Shown: positions 21,401 through 34,297, counted from the stretch's first letter. The stretch: DNA of 64,000 bases from Symsagittifera roscoffensis (GCF_963678635.1 NC_087064.1:19642509-19706508), one strand, 5' to 3'. Numbers and translations: made by a program. Notes: a model not told the origin generated them from the letters alone.

Positions 21401-21814
21401 CACCAAAGCGGGGGGCGGGGGCGGGGGTTGCGGACGCTTTCTCTTTTCGAGGTTTCGACCCCCTGCCGAACCAAAGAGTCCCCCTTTGTACTATTTTGAG
21501 ATATACATTTTTGGCTGACTGACCCTAAAAATTTCTTCGGCGTTAAAATATTCTACATTTGATAGGGAAGTGCTCGCCGAAAAAGTGCGATTTTTTGGTC
21601 AACATTTTCCAAAAAATGCCTAAAAACGCTTTTTTGGCCTTTTTTAAAGTTTCGCCTGCGGAGCAGAAAACTTTAAACACAATAGGGCCTTTATAGTGAT
21701 TTGGTAGAGCTCAGAAAATCAAACTGATGGACCTAAAAAAAAGGTCGCCAATATTTTCGAAACTTGTTTGAAAATCAGCCCCTACCTCGAGAAAATTTTT
21801 GATCCGCCCCTGCA
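21401..21814 (+). mobile_element. hAT-type MITE at a splice donor
   Basis: 414 bp copy of the CAGGGGCGGAT family in inverse orientation, ending gatccgcccctg. Inner marks are gtttcgaccccctgccgaacc, tggctgactgaccc and the sequence around aaaaggtcgcc. Flanking octamers caaggtac (21393-21400) and caaggcac (21815-21822) match 7 of 8. The left duplicate spans the exon-intron junction, so the splice donor GT lies within the target duplication. Confidence 0.85.
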
Positions 21815-21822
21815 AGGCACCA

Positions 21823-23792
21823 TCTCATTTCATTCCCTTCAGCTCATTCAACTGCACAAAGTTGAAAGCGAGAAATTTTGCCCCCTACCTTTTTAAGCAA
21901 AATCTTAATAGTTTTCGCAAGGCGGCAAATTTATACAGATAATTTTGTGAACTGGTTTTTTCCGTATTAATCAACCACTTTGTTCTGAAATTTGTTTTTT
22001 TTTCGAGAGAGAAAAAAATCCCGCTGTTGCTGACGATTTTAGCATTGTAGATGATTATTTTAAGTTTTCAGCAGAACTTGAAATATCGAAATGGAGAGTT
22101 TGAACGGGAAGGAAAGGTTTTTCAAAAAGAAGAAAATTTCCACAAGAAAATGTGTGACGCCAGAAATAGACATCAGTTGTTTTGAAATTTTCAAGGACCT
22201 GAAAAATTCTTCAACTGTAATGGTTTTTAAAAATAGCCAAAGCATCTTTTTTTACGATTTTCTCTAGACGGTTCGATTGTTCAAATTCAGTGACTCTCTT
22301 TGTCGTGAACAATCAATTTTCGAGGTTGAACGCTCCAGTGCGTTTAAATGACTCAATCAGTGCCAGCATAATTCATGTGGGAATGAAAATGTGAAGAAAA
22401 GGGATAAGAAATGTCTCATCTAAAAGCAATCTTGCTTTAAGTACCAGTTCAAAATTTTATCAGACGTGCTCAAACTAAATTTTTATGACAGAAAGGGGAA
22501 TTTTTGAAGCCAACTTATCAACATAACACAAATGTGGTAGCAGCAGCAAAAATTTATCTCTTTAAAATTACGCTCAGTGATCAGATCAAAGTTGGCGGGA
22601 AAAAATCATGTTCTTGGAAAAATAACAGGTCTTAAATGAGGCTTCACACATCGTGTGGTGGAGCAATGTTGTTTTTTAGAGTCATTAATCATTTTTTTGT
22701 TTGTTCTTTCATTTCAAAAGAAGAAATTGGTTTTTGTGACGGCTGGATTCAACGATTATGCTAGCGCCAACGTTTAGTAGAGTTTTGCGTTTCGGTCCCA
22801 AAAATCAAATGGATAAATTAACGTTAGCTTTACCGTGAATTTTTTTTGAAGAAGACAGCTTTGAAAACTGACATTTACTTGGTTTATCTTAGATACATTT
22901 TTACAAACCCTGTTCGTGTCATAAAAATCAAGATCATTTTCAGACATATTTTCATTTAGCCTCCTTTTTAAACTAAAAAAAAAACACTTTTTTCGTCTAT
23001 CAGCCCCGAGACATTTTCAAAATTCGAGACGTCTCATTCTTTTTTTCGTTTTCAAAATTCGATGTGTGAAATAGTGGCTCCAAAGATTTCATTTCAAACT
23101 TTTACTTTGAAAATAGGTTGAGCTGGCAAATAGTTTTCGATTGAAGCATTTGAAATTCATTGAAAATATCTAGAATGTACGGTAGTTCAAAGAGCTAATG
23201 TTGGAATAGGTTTAGAACAAGGAGACGAAGAAAATCATAAAAAGTATCTGAGGAATATTTCATCGCAACTGATTAGGAAAAAAAGTACATCAAAAGAGTG
23301 TGATTTGACATAAAATCGAAAAATGTAACATCTTGACAGGATTCAAGAAAAAAGATGCTGTTTTAAAAACAAACAACTCCAACTCCAAAAACTATTGCTG
23401 CTATACTTGAGCCGCTTTGTTTTTAATAACTACTTTCGTGTCTTGTAATCACAGTGTTTATCCGAGCTTCTAGCCGAGATATTTTGTTGATTGAGGTTAT
23501 GAGAGAACGCTCATGCTATACTCAGGTCCAGTCATCTTGGAAAACTTGCTAAGTCCTTGCAAATTTGCTAAGATCCTTGAAGATTTTCACGGATTCTTTG
23601 CCCAGAATCTGCCAAGATAGCCAATATTTTCATAAAATAGACAAGATTCTTAGAAATTTTTCAAAAAAAAAACAAAGATTGATGCTTTTGAGTAAGCTGC
23701 GAACAAATCAAAATGAGAGCGCTCATATCAATGCACTTATCAAAATAATCAGCTATGCTTTCGGGCAGTTCCATTTTGGATAGCTAATTAAA
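21823..23792. other. non-coding stretch
   Basis: AT-rich, probably intron of the gene with the TM2-TM3 exon. I looked for further GPCR exons (TM4 to TM7) and found none. Confidence 0.4.
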
Positions 23793-24769
23793 TACCCGCA
23801 TCCAGTTTCTAGCGTTAATAATCGATTATATTACGATTTTAGTACCAGTCTTACTAAAATTGAGAAACAACCGATTTTAATCAATTAATAATCGATTATA
23901 ATCTCTCTTTTTAAAATCAAATTATATTTAATTATGATCCATTATAATCGATTATAATTGATAATTTGTTCGTCTGTTTTTCGATACAATTATAATTGAT
24001 TATAATTGATTAGAATCCATTACTTTTAGTCAAAATTCCAGTTCATTAGTTTTGCACAAAAATCTTTTATAATCGATTATAATTGATTAAAATCCCTTTT
24101 GTTTGTCCATTTTGTCTTCGAAGTTGCATCTATATTGCTTATATTTTATGCTTTTTTTAGACGTTGGTTCCGATGAAAAATGAGAAAATTATTTTAAAAG
24201 GTTTCCATTTAATTCAATTTTTAGGTTTTTTTAATTTCTTCCCCAATGGAGTTGTTTTGTGATGCATATTTCAAACTTTTTTAACCACCAAAACATCAGC
24301 AAACTTACTTAATTTCATGATTTTTTGGAAGATTTATTTTTCATCTACCGCGGGAACTTTTCCACTCATATGAAAGGATCTCTATGAAACTTTTGTTTCG
24401 TGGTAAAACTTTGTGTTCAGATGAACCAAAGTGTTCAAGAGATCTGTCTTTTAGAGATATTCTTATTGACACAAAAATAATAACCCATAAAATATAATTC
24501 AAATATAATTTTGAAATGACAAAATAAGAGCGAAATTTGTCATTGTCTACTATTTGATTATAATCGATTATAATTGATCTTAAGGGATTTTTGTAAGAAC
24601 TATAATCACTTATAATCGATTATAAGAGATTATAATTTCTTGGAAAATATCACGATTATAATCAATTATTAATCCTTTAAACATCTAATTTTGGTAATTA
24701 TAATTGTCAAAAAATCATCATAATAATCCGTTATAATCGATTACTTGCGCCTAAACTTGGATGCGGCTA
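23793..24769. mobile_element. inverted-repeat element packed with TAATCGATTA palindromes
   Basis: Ends form an imperfect inverted repeat: TACCCGCATCCAGTTTCTAG at the left, and the right end reads TAGCCGCATCCAAGTTTAGG on the other strand. Both lead into TAATCGATTATA. The two ends are about 980 bp apart and could be flanked by a TA duplication, the Tc1/mariner pattern. The first and last 250 bp contain about ten copies of TATAATCGATTATAAT or close variants (for example near 23890, 23942, 24069, 24558, 24618, 24733). No ORF of note. Element class uncertain. Confidence 0.65.
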
Positions 24770-26971
24770 CAACTAAAACCCCGCCAACAATTTTATTGCC
24801 AGGGAGAGCCTTATTGGACCTAGAAGCTCGTCCAGAGGTGATTCGGAGCGGGAATTCAAAAAAAAATTAGAACTGAAATTTTTGTCTACTAAGAGTTCAT
24901 TTATGAGAACGTTTGGCCTAAAAGCGATAATAAAACAGTATCAAAACAAAGTGTTTTTGATAAATCAAAACATTTTCAATACATTTATGATGTCAATTTA
25001 AGATGTCGCGTAACATTCTTCATAGCCTAAAAACTACTGACCCATTTGATTTTTGTACACTCATTATGTATCGTATTGTTGTAAAGAGTCGCTCTGTTGG
25101 TTTGTTCACTTGATAATTGCCGTTGTATATTAGCATTTCCAGGTGCCTAATTTTCTCTGGAAGTAAGATTTTTGGTGAAAAATTTGAAGGAGTTGTTTGA
25201 TTAGCGTATTTGTAGACCGAAATCATTTTTGCAAATTTTAATAATCTTTTGAAAAAGTTTTTTTTATCACTAGTGAACTTCTTCTTGACCAAAAAGATTT
25301 ATATACATGAAAAATATGTGTTGTTCCACAGTTGGCATTCTCTCATCAAACGTACTAGCCAGCTTAGGCAAAAAGGAGTGAAGTACGTCACGCGCTAAAA
25401 ATCTCAAAGACATTTTACGATCCCCAATAAAATTCTGAAGGCAAAATGAGTTGAATTTCTTAAACAACTTCGACCTCAGGTCTTCAATATTTTCAGTTGT
25501 TTTTCAATTGTAATTCATTTTTCATTTTTATGGAACACAAGTACCAGTCGAAACCCACTAGTCATAACAAAAAAGGATTCAAGTATTCCTGTACACAAAT
25601 GCAACAATTTTCACTGAAGTGTGTTAAATCTGAATTTCGTATTACAAATTTAGATAAAAAGACCCGCGCATTAAACTTGAGATTGAAAACTTTGATTTTT
25701 ATACAAGTAATGCACATGAAAAAATAAACTAATAGCAACACTTTTAGGCACCTAAATCAATATAAAAAGAGCTTAAACAAATACTTACTAAATATTTACT
25801 TAGGTCGATAGAAATGAAATTTCGCAAAGTAGTGACATTCATCAAAAATTCAACAAATTGATTTAACCCAGCTGTATATTTTTTGTTTTGAAGCTTATGC
25901 AAAATTTTGTACTCAAAAAATTTCCATCAGAGCTACAGAGAGCAAGAGTTTTTGAGAAGAACTTAAGATAACCGATTTGACACTTCGCATTTTTAAGTTT
26001 CTTGGGGTGAAGAAAAGTAAAAATAAACAAAAAATCCTCAAATGTTCTTCCATGATCAACACGCACGGTTTGAGGCGCATCTCTGTTAAGCAAATCGCAT
26101 ATAATTTGAAACTCACTATATTGATTCAGTTTGGTACAAAATAACATTATAGCTTTACTCATAGTTTCGTTTCATTTCAAACATCATTACAAAAAAAATT
26201 GAAAAGTATAAGTTAAGACTTTGTTTCGATTTTTTTCTATCAATTGATAATTGAGAGAGTCTGTAGATAATCAATATAAAATGACTATACAAACAATTGG
26301 ATTGAAATCAATTCAATGTGAATCAAAAAAATTTGTTGTTACATAAAATTGGGAAAAATTTTTGATTTAAACTGATTTGAAGCTACATTCTGTATCAAAC
26401 TAAAGCAATTCTAAATCGATTCACAGTGACCGCTTATTCCTATTCAATTTTCATTTGACTTTTTTTTTTCAATTTAAAGGCCTTGTGATAGCTTCACTCC
26501 AATATTTTCTAAGGTTTTTTATCAGACAGGTCTGATACCTTTTTTATATGATCTTTATAATCCGCTTAAATTATATCTGAATCAATTAGATTCCTCAATT
26601 TACTCTAGAAAAAAATGGAAATTCAGCGAGCACTTCTTATCGCTTGTTGGCAAAAATTGAAACTTTCAAACCCGCATAGTTTCCAAATAGGTCGCATATT
26701 GATTACATAAGTAAAGTTCAATGGATCACTCGTAAAGTTCAAGGTTATTTTTTTTTTGCATGGAGAAACAACCACGCTAATCTCATACAAGCGTCATTTA
26801 TTGAGAAAATGGAAGCATGGGAAAAATGACTTCTTCGAAGGATTTGAAATACATACGCGTTTAATTTATTGTTTTTCTATCACGTTCAATTTGCTGGTGA
26901 TTGCTGGAAACTGCTGGAAATAGCTGGAGTTTTTTCAATGGTGAAAAAATAAACTAATATACACCAAAAAA
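24770..26971. other. AT-rich non-coding stretch
   Basis: Several 60-100 codon ORFs occur (25020-25467 minus, 25863-26162 minus, 25497-25727 plus), but none shows a family resemblance or exon-like composition. A short GCTGGAAA-type run lies near 26895-26925. Confidence 0.4.
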
Positions 26972-27124
26972 TGGATCTCTTAAGTTATATCCCCACTTTT
27001 GCAAACGGGGAGGTATTCGTTAATAGATATAAAATTTTGATATCCTTAACCGTTGATTTAATTCTTTATAGTGGGCGATGTTCGCTACTAGGTACCCGAT
27101 AGGGGATATAGTTAAAGAGATCCA
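26972..27124. mobile_element. small MITE, family D copy 1
   Basis: 153 bp with imperfect terminal inverted repeats: TGGATCTCTTAAGTTATATC left and GATATAGTTAAAGAGATCCA right. The inner word tactaggtacc and the whole right end are shared with the element at 35203-35430, so this is a family. A-runs flank both ends. Confidence 0.7.
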
Positions 27125-27265
27125 AAAAAACAAGCGTCAATTTGAAAATTAGTTTCAACAGCGGAATTGAAGAAGAAAACCTACATTGCAGCTCCTCCTT
27201 GATGTGAAGTGCGAATAGATACGTGCCTGGGCAAAACTTTGGCAATCGATAATCGACGCTAAATC

Positions 27266-27525
27266 CAGGGTCATGTTTAGAGGGGAGGGGGCAGACGCCC
27301 CCTTCCCCCCTTCAGGGACTCAACCTCCTACGGACCCAAAAGGTACCCCTATAATACTTTTTAAGAAAACCATTGTCGGAGGAAAATTTTTCAAACGGCG
27401 CCTTCAGCGCCAATATATACTAGTTTTGAGGGCGAGCGCGTAAAGTGCCCAGTAACGATTTTTTGACCTTTTTAAAAAAAATTCAAGCCCCCTCTCCCCT
27501 CGAAAAAATCTTAGATCCGCCCCTG
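27266..27525 (-). mobile_element. hAT-type MITE
   Basis: 260 bp; left cagggtcatgtttagagggg, right ttagatccgcccctg. Flanks gctaaatc and gctgaatc match 7 of 8, giving an 8 bp target duplication. Inner ggcgccttcagcgcca and gagggcgagcgcg are family marks. Confidence 0.85.
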
Positions 27526-27703
27526 GCTGAATCAATACAAAATCATTAATAACCATGATTTAATTGAGCATTTCATCATTCATTCAGTATTGTTCCACAG
27601 ACTAATGCTAATGTTTGATTGCCATGAATAGCTAGAAAAAGCTACTCTACACCTACAAATATCTATTCAGTGATGATTCATTAAAAAATCATCGCTGGAA
27701 ATT

Positions 27704-28246
27704 ATTGTTCCGACTTTCGATACGAAAGTAACGGAATATTTGTGCTCGGGGTGGGGTTTTTTTTTTCTTCAGACAAATTTCGACTTTTTAACTAGCCATT
27801 TTTGACGGAAATTTTTTAAATCATTCAAAAGGTATTGTTGTCCTGAGCTTAAATTTGAAAAGATATTTCACCTGTGATCATTTTCGTAAAAGGGTTTAAA
27901 TATTGCCATTTTGGCCATTTTGATCAATTTGGGACAATTAACGCGCGATATAATTCGCTCTATTAACGCGTAAGCGGAGATTTAATCCGTCTTATAAATC
28001 GTTCCAAATTGGTTGAACGAAGCTTATTTGCCATAATTGATGTGTTACAAGGAACGAAAACTATCTTTTTGTACTTTATATGGCGTGTGGGGGGATGATT
28101 TTCATAAAAAATTTCAAATTTTAGAAAAAAATTTTTCATTTTATTTTATTTCATATAATGTTTTTATGTTATTACTGCTGCTCCATAAACCTTCAAAAGG
28201 AGTCGGAACATTCAGGGCTTCGCCCTGATACGAGCAGTCTTTTTGT
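27704..28246 (-). repeat. family A repeat copy, reverse orientation
   Basis: Starts ttattgttccgactttcgat and ends cctgatacgagcagtctt, with both hairpins intact (ctttcg-ata-cgaaag; cagggc-ttc-gccctg) and a slightly changed core (gcgcgatataattcgctc). Confidence 0.85.
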
Positions 28247-28562
28247 TTTTATAATCAATGAATCAGAATAAAAATCCGCAACAAACTTTGAAGATTTTTC
28301 GAACTTGGTTTCCAGACTGTCTTAAACACAAAATTCTTTATATTCATTATATCTGATAAACTTTTCAAAGTAAATTAAGCGGAGTAGGGAAATCCAATAT
28401 AATAGTTTGTAAAATCAGTTTTTCCGCTTTTTTTTGTGTCGCTGAACTAGCTTGATCAGCTGAAGAAATGCTGAGAGAAAAATTTAAGTGAATTCATTGC
28501 CTTGCGATCTGTTTTTGCGATATAACTGCTGTTAAATTTTGACAAAAAGATATGTGTTGATA

Positions 28563-28824
28563 CGGGGGCGGATTTAGGGGGGGGGGGTGGATGGTAATTT
28601 TTAAAAAAACCATTTTTGGCCGACCGACCCTAAAATTTTTCTAAATGCGCCTTTGGCGCCAATATATACTAACTTTGAGGGGGAGCGCGAGCCAAAAAAA
28701 CGCGAATTTTTTTGTAAAAATTTTCCAAAAAGTTCTCAAAAACGGCAAAATCAATTTGGTCGACTTAAAAAAAAAGGTCGTAAAAATTCGCCCCTCCCCT
28801 CGAGAAAGTCCTAGATCCGCCCTG
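28563..28824 (-). mobile_element. hAT-type MITE with perfect 8 bp target duplication
   Basis: 262 bp; left cgggggcggatttaggg, right cctagatccgccctg. The flanks are identical octamers, tgttgata at 28555-28562 and 28825-28832. Interior includes ggcgcctttggcgcc-like words, gagggggagcgcg and the ggtcgacttaaa mark. Confidence 0.92.
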
Positions 28825-28832
28825 TGTTGATA

Positions 28833-31015
28833 TACTTTTAGCAATTTTTGTGAGAAAGTTTTTAATATAATGTTGAATTTCATTTTTTGAAAGCTTTTAC
28901 TCACAATTTCATGCAAAGAAATTAATATTTTTTTTCTTTTTATGAGGTCTTGTATAAAAATCTGAGCAGACGCTTCCGTTCTAAAAACATAGTCATGCAG
29001 ACTAGAACAAACAAATATGCAGATATTCTATGATTTGATTATTATGATTTGGAAAAAAAGAAATACTCACAAAATTACTTCAAAGCTCCAAAAACGCACC
29101 CCATTTGTTTTCACAAACGTATTTTGGTTGTATTTAAAAACTTGTCCGTAAATTGATGTCTAAGAAATAATTAATAATTTCTGAAAACTATCGATGTCTT
29201 CTTCTAAAAAAAGTTTCGTCAAAAAAATTGAAAAATATGATTGCATTGTGGCAAATGGAGCAATTTTACAATGTTATTCAGGTTTTATAATCCATAATCA
29301 ATTTTCTAATTCAATCTCAATACTTACACATATATTAAGCCAGACTGAAGAAAACTCTACTCTGATTACTCTGACCTTTTAAGGCTAATTTTTGGTAGCG
29401 GCTTTCGGAAACGGTCGTACTTTAACCACTCCTTTTTCTCCAATTTTTTTTTAAACCTAAGTACTCACTCAATTGTTTTGCAATTTTTAAACAACAATCA
29501 ACCGTACTCTGCTGAAACCTCAATTTAGTGCCATAATTCATGTGCCAATCAAAGCTATAACACTAGTTTTAACCCTGGTTTTAATATATATTATTTTTGG
29601 ACGCTTTTTTAACAAACAATAAGTCGGATTTATTCGAGGCCTTCACTATTCCTTTTTATTATAAGCCAATAAAGAGACCGGGGACGGGACAACTGCTATT
29701 CCATTATGGAAACAATGTCATCACAGTGATTAAACACGCTCTTCCCTGTGGACAATGATGATGCCAGCTTTAATCAAGTTGGGTTTCGTTTTGGTCTAAG
29801 GCTGCTTTGTTTAGGAAACTCACGTGGCGCAGCTAGTCTGATCAATTGTTTTTCAATTGGGTCTTCATGTCATTGTCGTTGTTCTTGAATTCCCGTGCAA
29901 AAGGAGATTACTATTTCACCATCTGGGTGACGGGAAACAGGCAAAATACCGTTTTTTGAAGCCTTTGACCTAAAAACTGTTTTGAATTTCAATTTCCCAA
30001 AATCAGCAAAAACAGGAGCTGAACCTACCACCTCTCATCATCCTTCCTGACGTCAAATTTCTAAGTATCCTGTAGTGAAGTCAAATCAATTCTAAAACAA
30101 AAATTGGCTTTTCCTCAAATGTAATCATGCATAAACCACTCCTGATTCTTAACTCAATTAAATTTACTTCAGATCAGGAGAAGAAAATTTGTTACTGTTT
30201 TAATAACATGTTCTTTTCTGTTGTTTTTTCCATACCAATTGCTTCAATACGGAATGACGGCATTGAGTTTTTTTCTACATGGGAACAACATGAAATCAAA
30301 TTAAGAAAAGTGGAGATTCTTAAGAAGGTATCTCCGCAAAATTCAGAAAAATTGAAAAAAGTCAAAACGGTGGCGTTCAACAATGCCGAAGTATATCAGT
30401 ATCAAGACTGAAAATTTGTTCAATGCTATCAAAAAATGTTATGTTTGAAATTTTTAATTTCACTTTGTGAAACGTTGGCAATTCGCGTGAATATTTATTT
30501 GTTTAAGAGAAAAACCGGAGAACAAAATTGACAATTGCTGAGTTAATTGTGAATTAAGTAAAAACTTATCACAAGGCGCATGGAGAAATTTCATCTGCTC
30601 AAAATGCGACATCAATTAAAATTGGAATTTTTTTAACTTCCGCAAATTTGAGTTATACTAGTTGTGAATTGGTATGAACAAAAAAGCATCCAAAATTGTT
30701 TTCTGCACTGTTGAAAAACATCTTATTTTGGTACTTTGTACTTCCGTACTGCTTGTACTTCCGTGTCAAAAACTATGACCTCTAACTTGCAACAGCTGAT
30801 ATTTTTAATAAAAAGAACTGAACTTTATTGAACAATTAACGCTTTGTTTGGAATCCAATATAAATGCTGTCTTATATATAAGTGCTTAGAGGAGTGGTAG
30901 TTCAATAGTAGGCCGTAAAGGAGTGCTCGTTCTGAGTATCCAGGGATAAAATTGGGACATCGCAATCGGTTGTAATTCAATGAAATCCATTATTTTCAAA
31001 ACATTAATACCGACT
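28833..31015. other. mostly featureless stretch
   Basis: AT-rich. About 29690-29930 is noticeably less AT-rich (accggggacgggacaac, cacgtggcgcagctagtctg) and could hold an untranslated exon or regulatory sequence, but nothing definite is seen. One candidate exon is listed at 30173. Confidence 0.35.
30173..30411 (+). CDS. weak candidate exon, unknown protein
   Basis: After an acceptor-like aatttacttcag the frame stays open to TGA. Its last 60 residues are balanced and hydrophilic (for example TWEQHEIKLRKVEILKKVS and then KTVAFNNAEVYQYQD), unlike the F/L/K/N-rich chance ORFs nearby. An ATG at 30127 is in the same frame. I recognise no family. It could be a terminal exon, an old transposon piece, or chance. 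Confidence 0.2.
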
Positions 31016-31540
31016 ACAAGACTGCTCGTATACAGTGCGGATTTAAGGTGGGAGGGGGCGGACGCCCTTCTCTCAGGGATTCAAACTCTTGCCGACCCAA
31101 AGGATCCCCGTTGTACTATTTTGAGACATCCATTTTTAGTGACGGCGGACCCTTTTTTGGCCTGTTTTTTTTTCAAAATTTTGCCTGCGTTGCAGTAAAT
31201 TTGGCTGAAACAGAGTCATTTTAGTGCTTTGAGAGAGCTCGGAAAACCAATATGGTCGACCAAATCATAAAGTTCCTCCCCATATATCAGGGCCTAGCTC
31301 CTCAGTTCAATTTGGAACGATTTGGTAGTGCGGGATAATTCGTCACGCATGAATAGTTTGCGCTACGCTTTCAGCATTAATAATAAAATCTTCAAAGCAC
31401 GCATGACTTAGTCCAGAGCATGGGCAAATTGGCAATTTTCAAACTCTCTGAACTTTGCAAAAAAGGATTGAAGGTAAAAAACCTTAAAAAATTTGATTTG
31501 AGTGTCGATATCTTCAATGGGGTAAGAAAATTGATTGCTT
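31016..31540 (+). repeat. family A remnant split by a hAT-type MITE
   Basis: acaagactgctcgtata (to 31032) is the left end of a family A repeat. A hAT-like sequence follows (cagtgcggatttaagg...), and from about 31287 the family A body resumes (tatcaggg, caatttggaacgattt, gcgctacgc, tgaactttgc, gtaaaaaacctt). The MITE therefore inserted into an older repeat. Confidence 0.6.
31033..31286 (-). mobile_element. degenerate hAT-type MITE nested in family A
   Basis: Left end cagtgcggatttaaggtggg, then the family marks gacgcccttctctcagggat, ttgccgacccaaaggatcc and gagctcggaaaaccaatatgg. The right end is degraded and a clean target duplication is not seen. Confidence 0.55.
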
Positions 31541-31583
31541 AAAACTATCTTTTGATCGCCGAAAATAAGCATAAGCAAGTATA

Positions 31584-32102
31584 AGCAAGACTGCTCGTAT
31601 CAGGGCGAAGCCGTGAGTGTTCCGACTTCCTTTTAAGGTCTATGGAGCAGTAATAACAATTAAATGTAATAAAATCAAATGATTTCTTTTGTAATTTGAG
31701 AGTTTTCATGAAATTTTCCCCCACACGCCATATAAAGTAACAGTGATAGATTCTGCTCCTAGAAGCAAATCATTTATGGTAAATAAGCTTCCTTCAACTA
31801 ATTTGGATTGATTTCTAAGACAGATTGAATCTCCACTTACGCGTTGATAACGCAACGTATATTGTGCGCTAATAGTCCCAAATTGGCTAAAACGGCGATC
31901 TTTAAAGCCCTATAACTTTATGAAAAATGGTCACAGAGGAATTATCTTTTCAAATTTAAGCTCAAGACAAAAATACCTTTTGAATGATTCAATAAAACTC
32001 CCTCAAAAATAGCTAGTTCAAAAGTCAAAAATTGTCTGAAGAATTAAAAAACCACCCCTAGCACAAGTTTTCCGTTACTTCCTTACGAAAGTCTGAACAA
32101 TA
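31584..32102 (+). repeat. family A repeat copy, diverged
   Basis: Starts aagcaagactgctcgtatca and ends tacgaaagtctgaacaataa, with many substitutions inside; the core is gataacgcaacgtatattgtgcgc. Confidence 0.75.
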
Positions 32103-34297
32103 ACCACCCTAAGAGTAAATATTCCGTTTTCTTCGAAAATCGAAACCATAAGTTATATTGGATAAATATAAAGATTATCTAGAATATATGCATTATACTT
32201 GAAGATAACCATTATGATGTTCTTCCAAGTTATCAGCGGATACTGCAGCTGTTTTAGCCTTTTTCATAGCCTACTCGGTTTCTAAATCTACTAGTTTTTA
32301 CTTTTTTTAGCAAAACAATTTCTCTTACACTTTTTTCTCGTTTGTAACACTCAAACGGAACACTACTATACTTACCCCCATCTCCTCCCCACTTATCCTT
32401 CTTGTTTTTCCCCACATCCAATTAAAATAAAATTGGAGGAGAAGTAGTGGTTAATGAAGGAAGTAAAATTGGTGGTAATAAATTGATGGAGAGGCTCCTG
32501 TAAATAAAGAAAAACAGGAGGGTTATTTTTTTCCCCACTGCAATTTTCTATGAGTGAAGTTTTTGATCTCATCTATCAATGAAGAATACTAAAAAGGTTC
32601 TTTTTCCTTTTCCTTTTCCTTTTCATTTTTCCAAATCCCAGGTTTGAGCCCCACTATACAACTTCCATTTAAAAATCAAACTCCTCAGCAAAAATTCCAA
32701 AAATTCTGGGCAATATTCTCAAAAACTACAGTGATAGCCGGTTGTTCTACATGTAGCACAGAAGGCTCCGGCTCTGTTCATAAAATCCCACGAAAGGAAA
32801 AATTTTCTCAAATTGAAAAAAGAATTTTTTTCTTTTTAAATAACAATTAAGTGCCGTTTTTCGACGTGGTAAGAAGAGAGAACTATACAAACACAAACAA
32901 AACGTCAAAGGTAAATGACTACGTTTTCTTTGAAAAAATGAACATATGAAATCATAAAAAATAATTTCAAGAAAAATTTATATGAACAAAAATTCTTGAA
33001 ACAATAAGTTTTTTTGGCGGATATGTTTTTTTGTTTTTCAAAACAAAGTTTATTCAAAAAAAAGCGCTAATTGAAGCGTCTTAAAATAGTTTTTTGGAGT
33101 GAAACTAAGTTTTCCGAGTAATGAATGACAGCGTTCAATCTAAATTCACTCTAAATTTGAGCGCATAGGTCTTATAAGACCTACTCGCCCCCTTTAGTTG
33201 TTTGAAAAGGGATTAAAACTCAAATTTATTAAATTGATTCCTCGCGACAATGCGACTTTTTTTCCGATGTTAAAAAAGCTCCAATATTATACATCGGAGC
33301 CTTTTTTTGGGACTAAATTTATGTGGAAAGCAATAAAAAACTAAGGATAGCTGCTTGCGCTTAAAGTGGCGCAAAATTTTCCGATCACCATGACATAAAG
33401 TTTAAAAAAAAATTTATGTAGTTGTTTTTGGGATGAGAGAATGGTCTAATGAAAAAATTATACAAACGCTTGGAATGTTTATAAAATTAGCATAGACGAC
33501 AACAGATGTCTTCGAAAAATTGAATAAAAAACTCTGCTTAATTCTCTGCACTGTATGTAGAATTCTCTGCACAATTTTCTAAAATTGTTTAGATTTTTTT
33601 CTAGAAAGCGCTGATTTGGTTTATGATTTTCGTTTCTTCCTGGCTAATTTTATAAAACGAACCTTACTGGATTGCATTATACGCTCGATACTTGACTTTA
33701 ACCCAAAAGTTTCATTCCAGTTTTTCCCGCCACTGGGTCAAAATTTCGATCATTTTTTTTCTCACAATTTCACTCGAATTGTGACTAATTTGGCTTTGAT
33801 ATGATATAAAATTCAACTTTCTATAATAAATAAGTGTGATCTCTGACTCATCGTGGAAAAAAAACTAAAACACACCCGAATACAAAATTTCTTCCCAATT
33901 TAATGGTCGGAACAACAAAACTTCCAAAGACTAGCTATAGTTTTGTTTAAAAAACGATTTTATTTTGTTTTTTGTCACACCTTCAATCAAGATTACCCCA
34001 AGAAAACTTTTTTTCTGAAAAAAAAAATTAATTCATAAAGGAACTTGTTTATTTGATCCAAAAATTTTAGAAAACCCATTTAGTCAAATTAAGATATAAC
34101 ACGGATCATTCATACTTTATCCAAATTGTAGCCTTGAGAAACACAAAAAGCAGTTCAAAAAAAGATATTGCGTAAAATGAAAAAAAATTAACGCAAACTT
34201 ATAAACTTTTAAACAAAAAAACATGTCTGAAAATGTAAAACTGTGACTTTTTAATTCCATGCAAGTTGTTGCAATTGTCTCTTTCTTACGCTTTCAG
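32103..34297. other. AT-rich non-coding stretch
   Basis: Contains a (TTTTCC)n run near 32603-32625 and pyrimidine-rich sequence near 32370-32420. No gene recognised. Confidence 0.4.
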
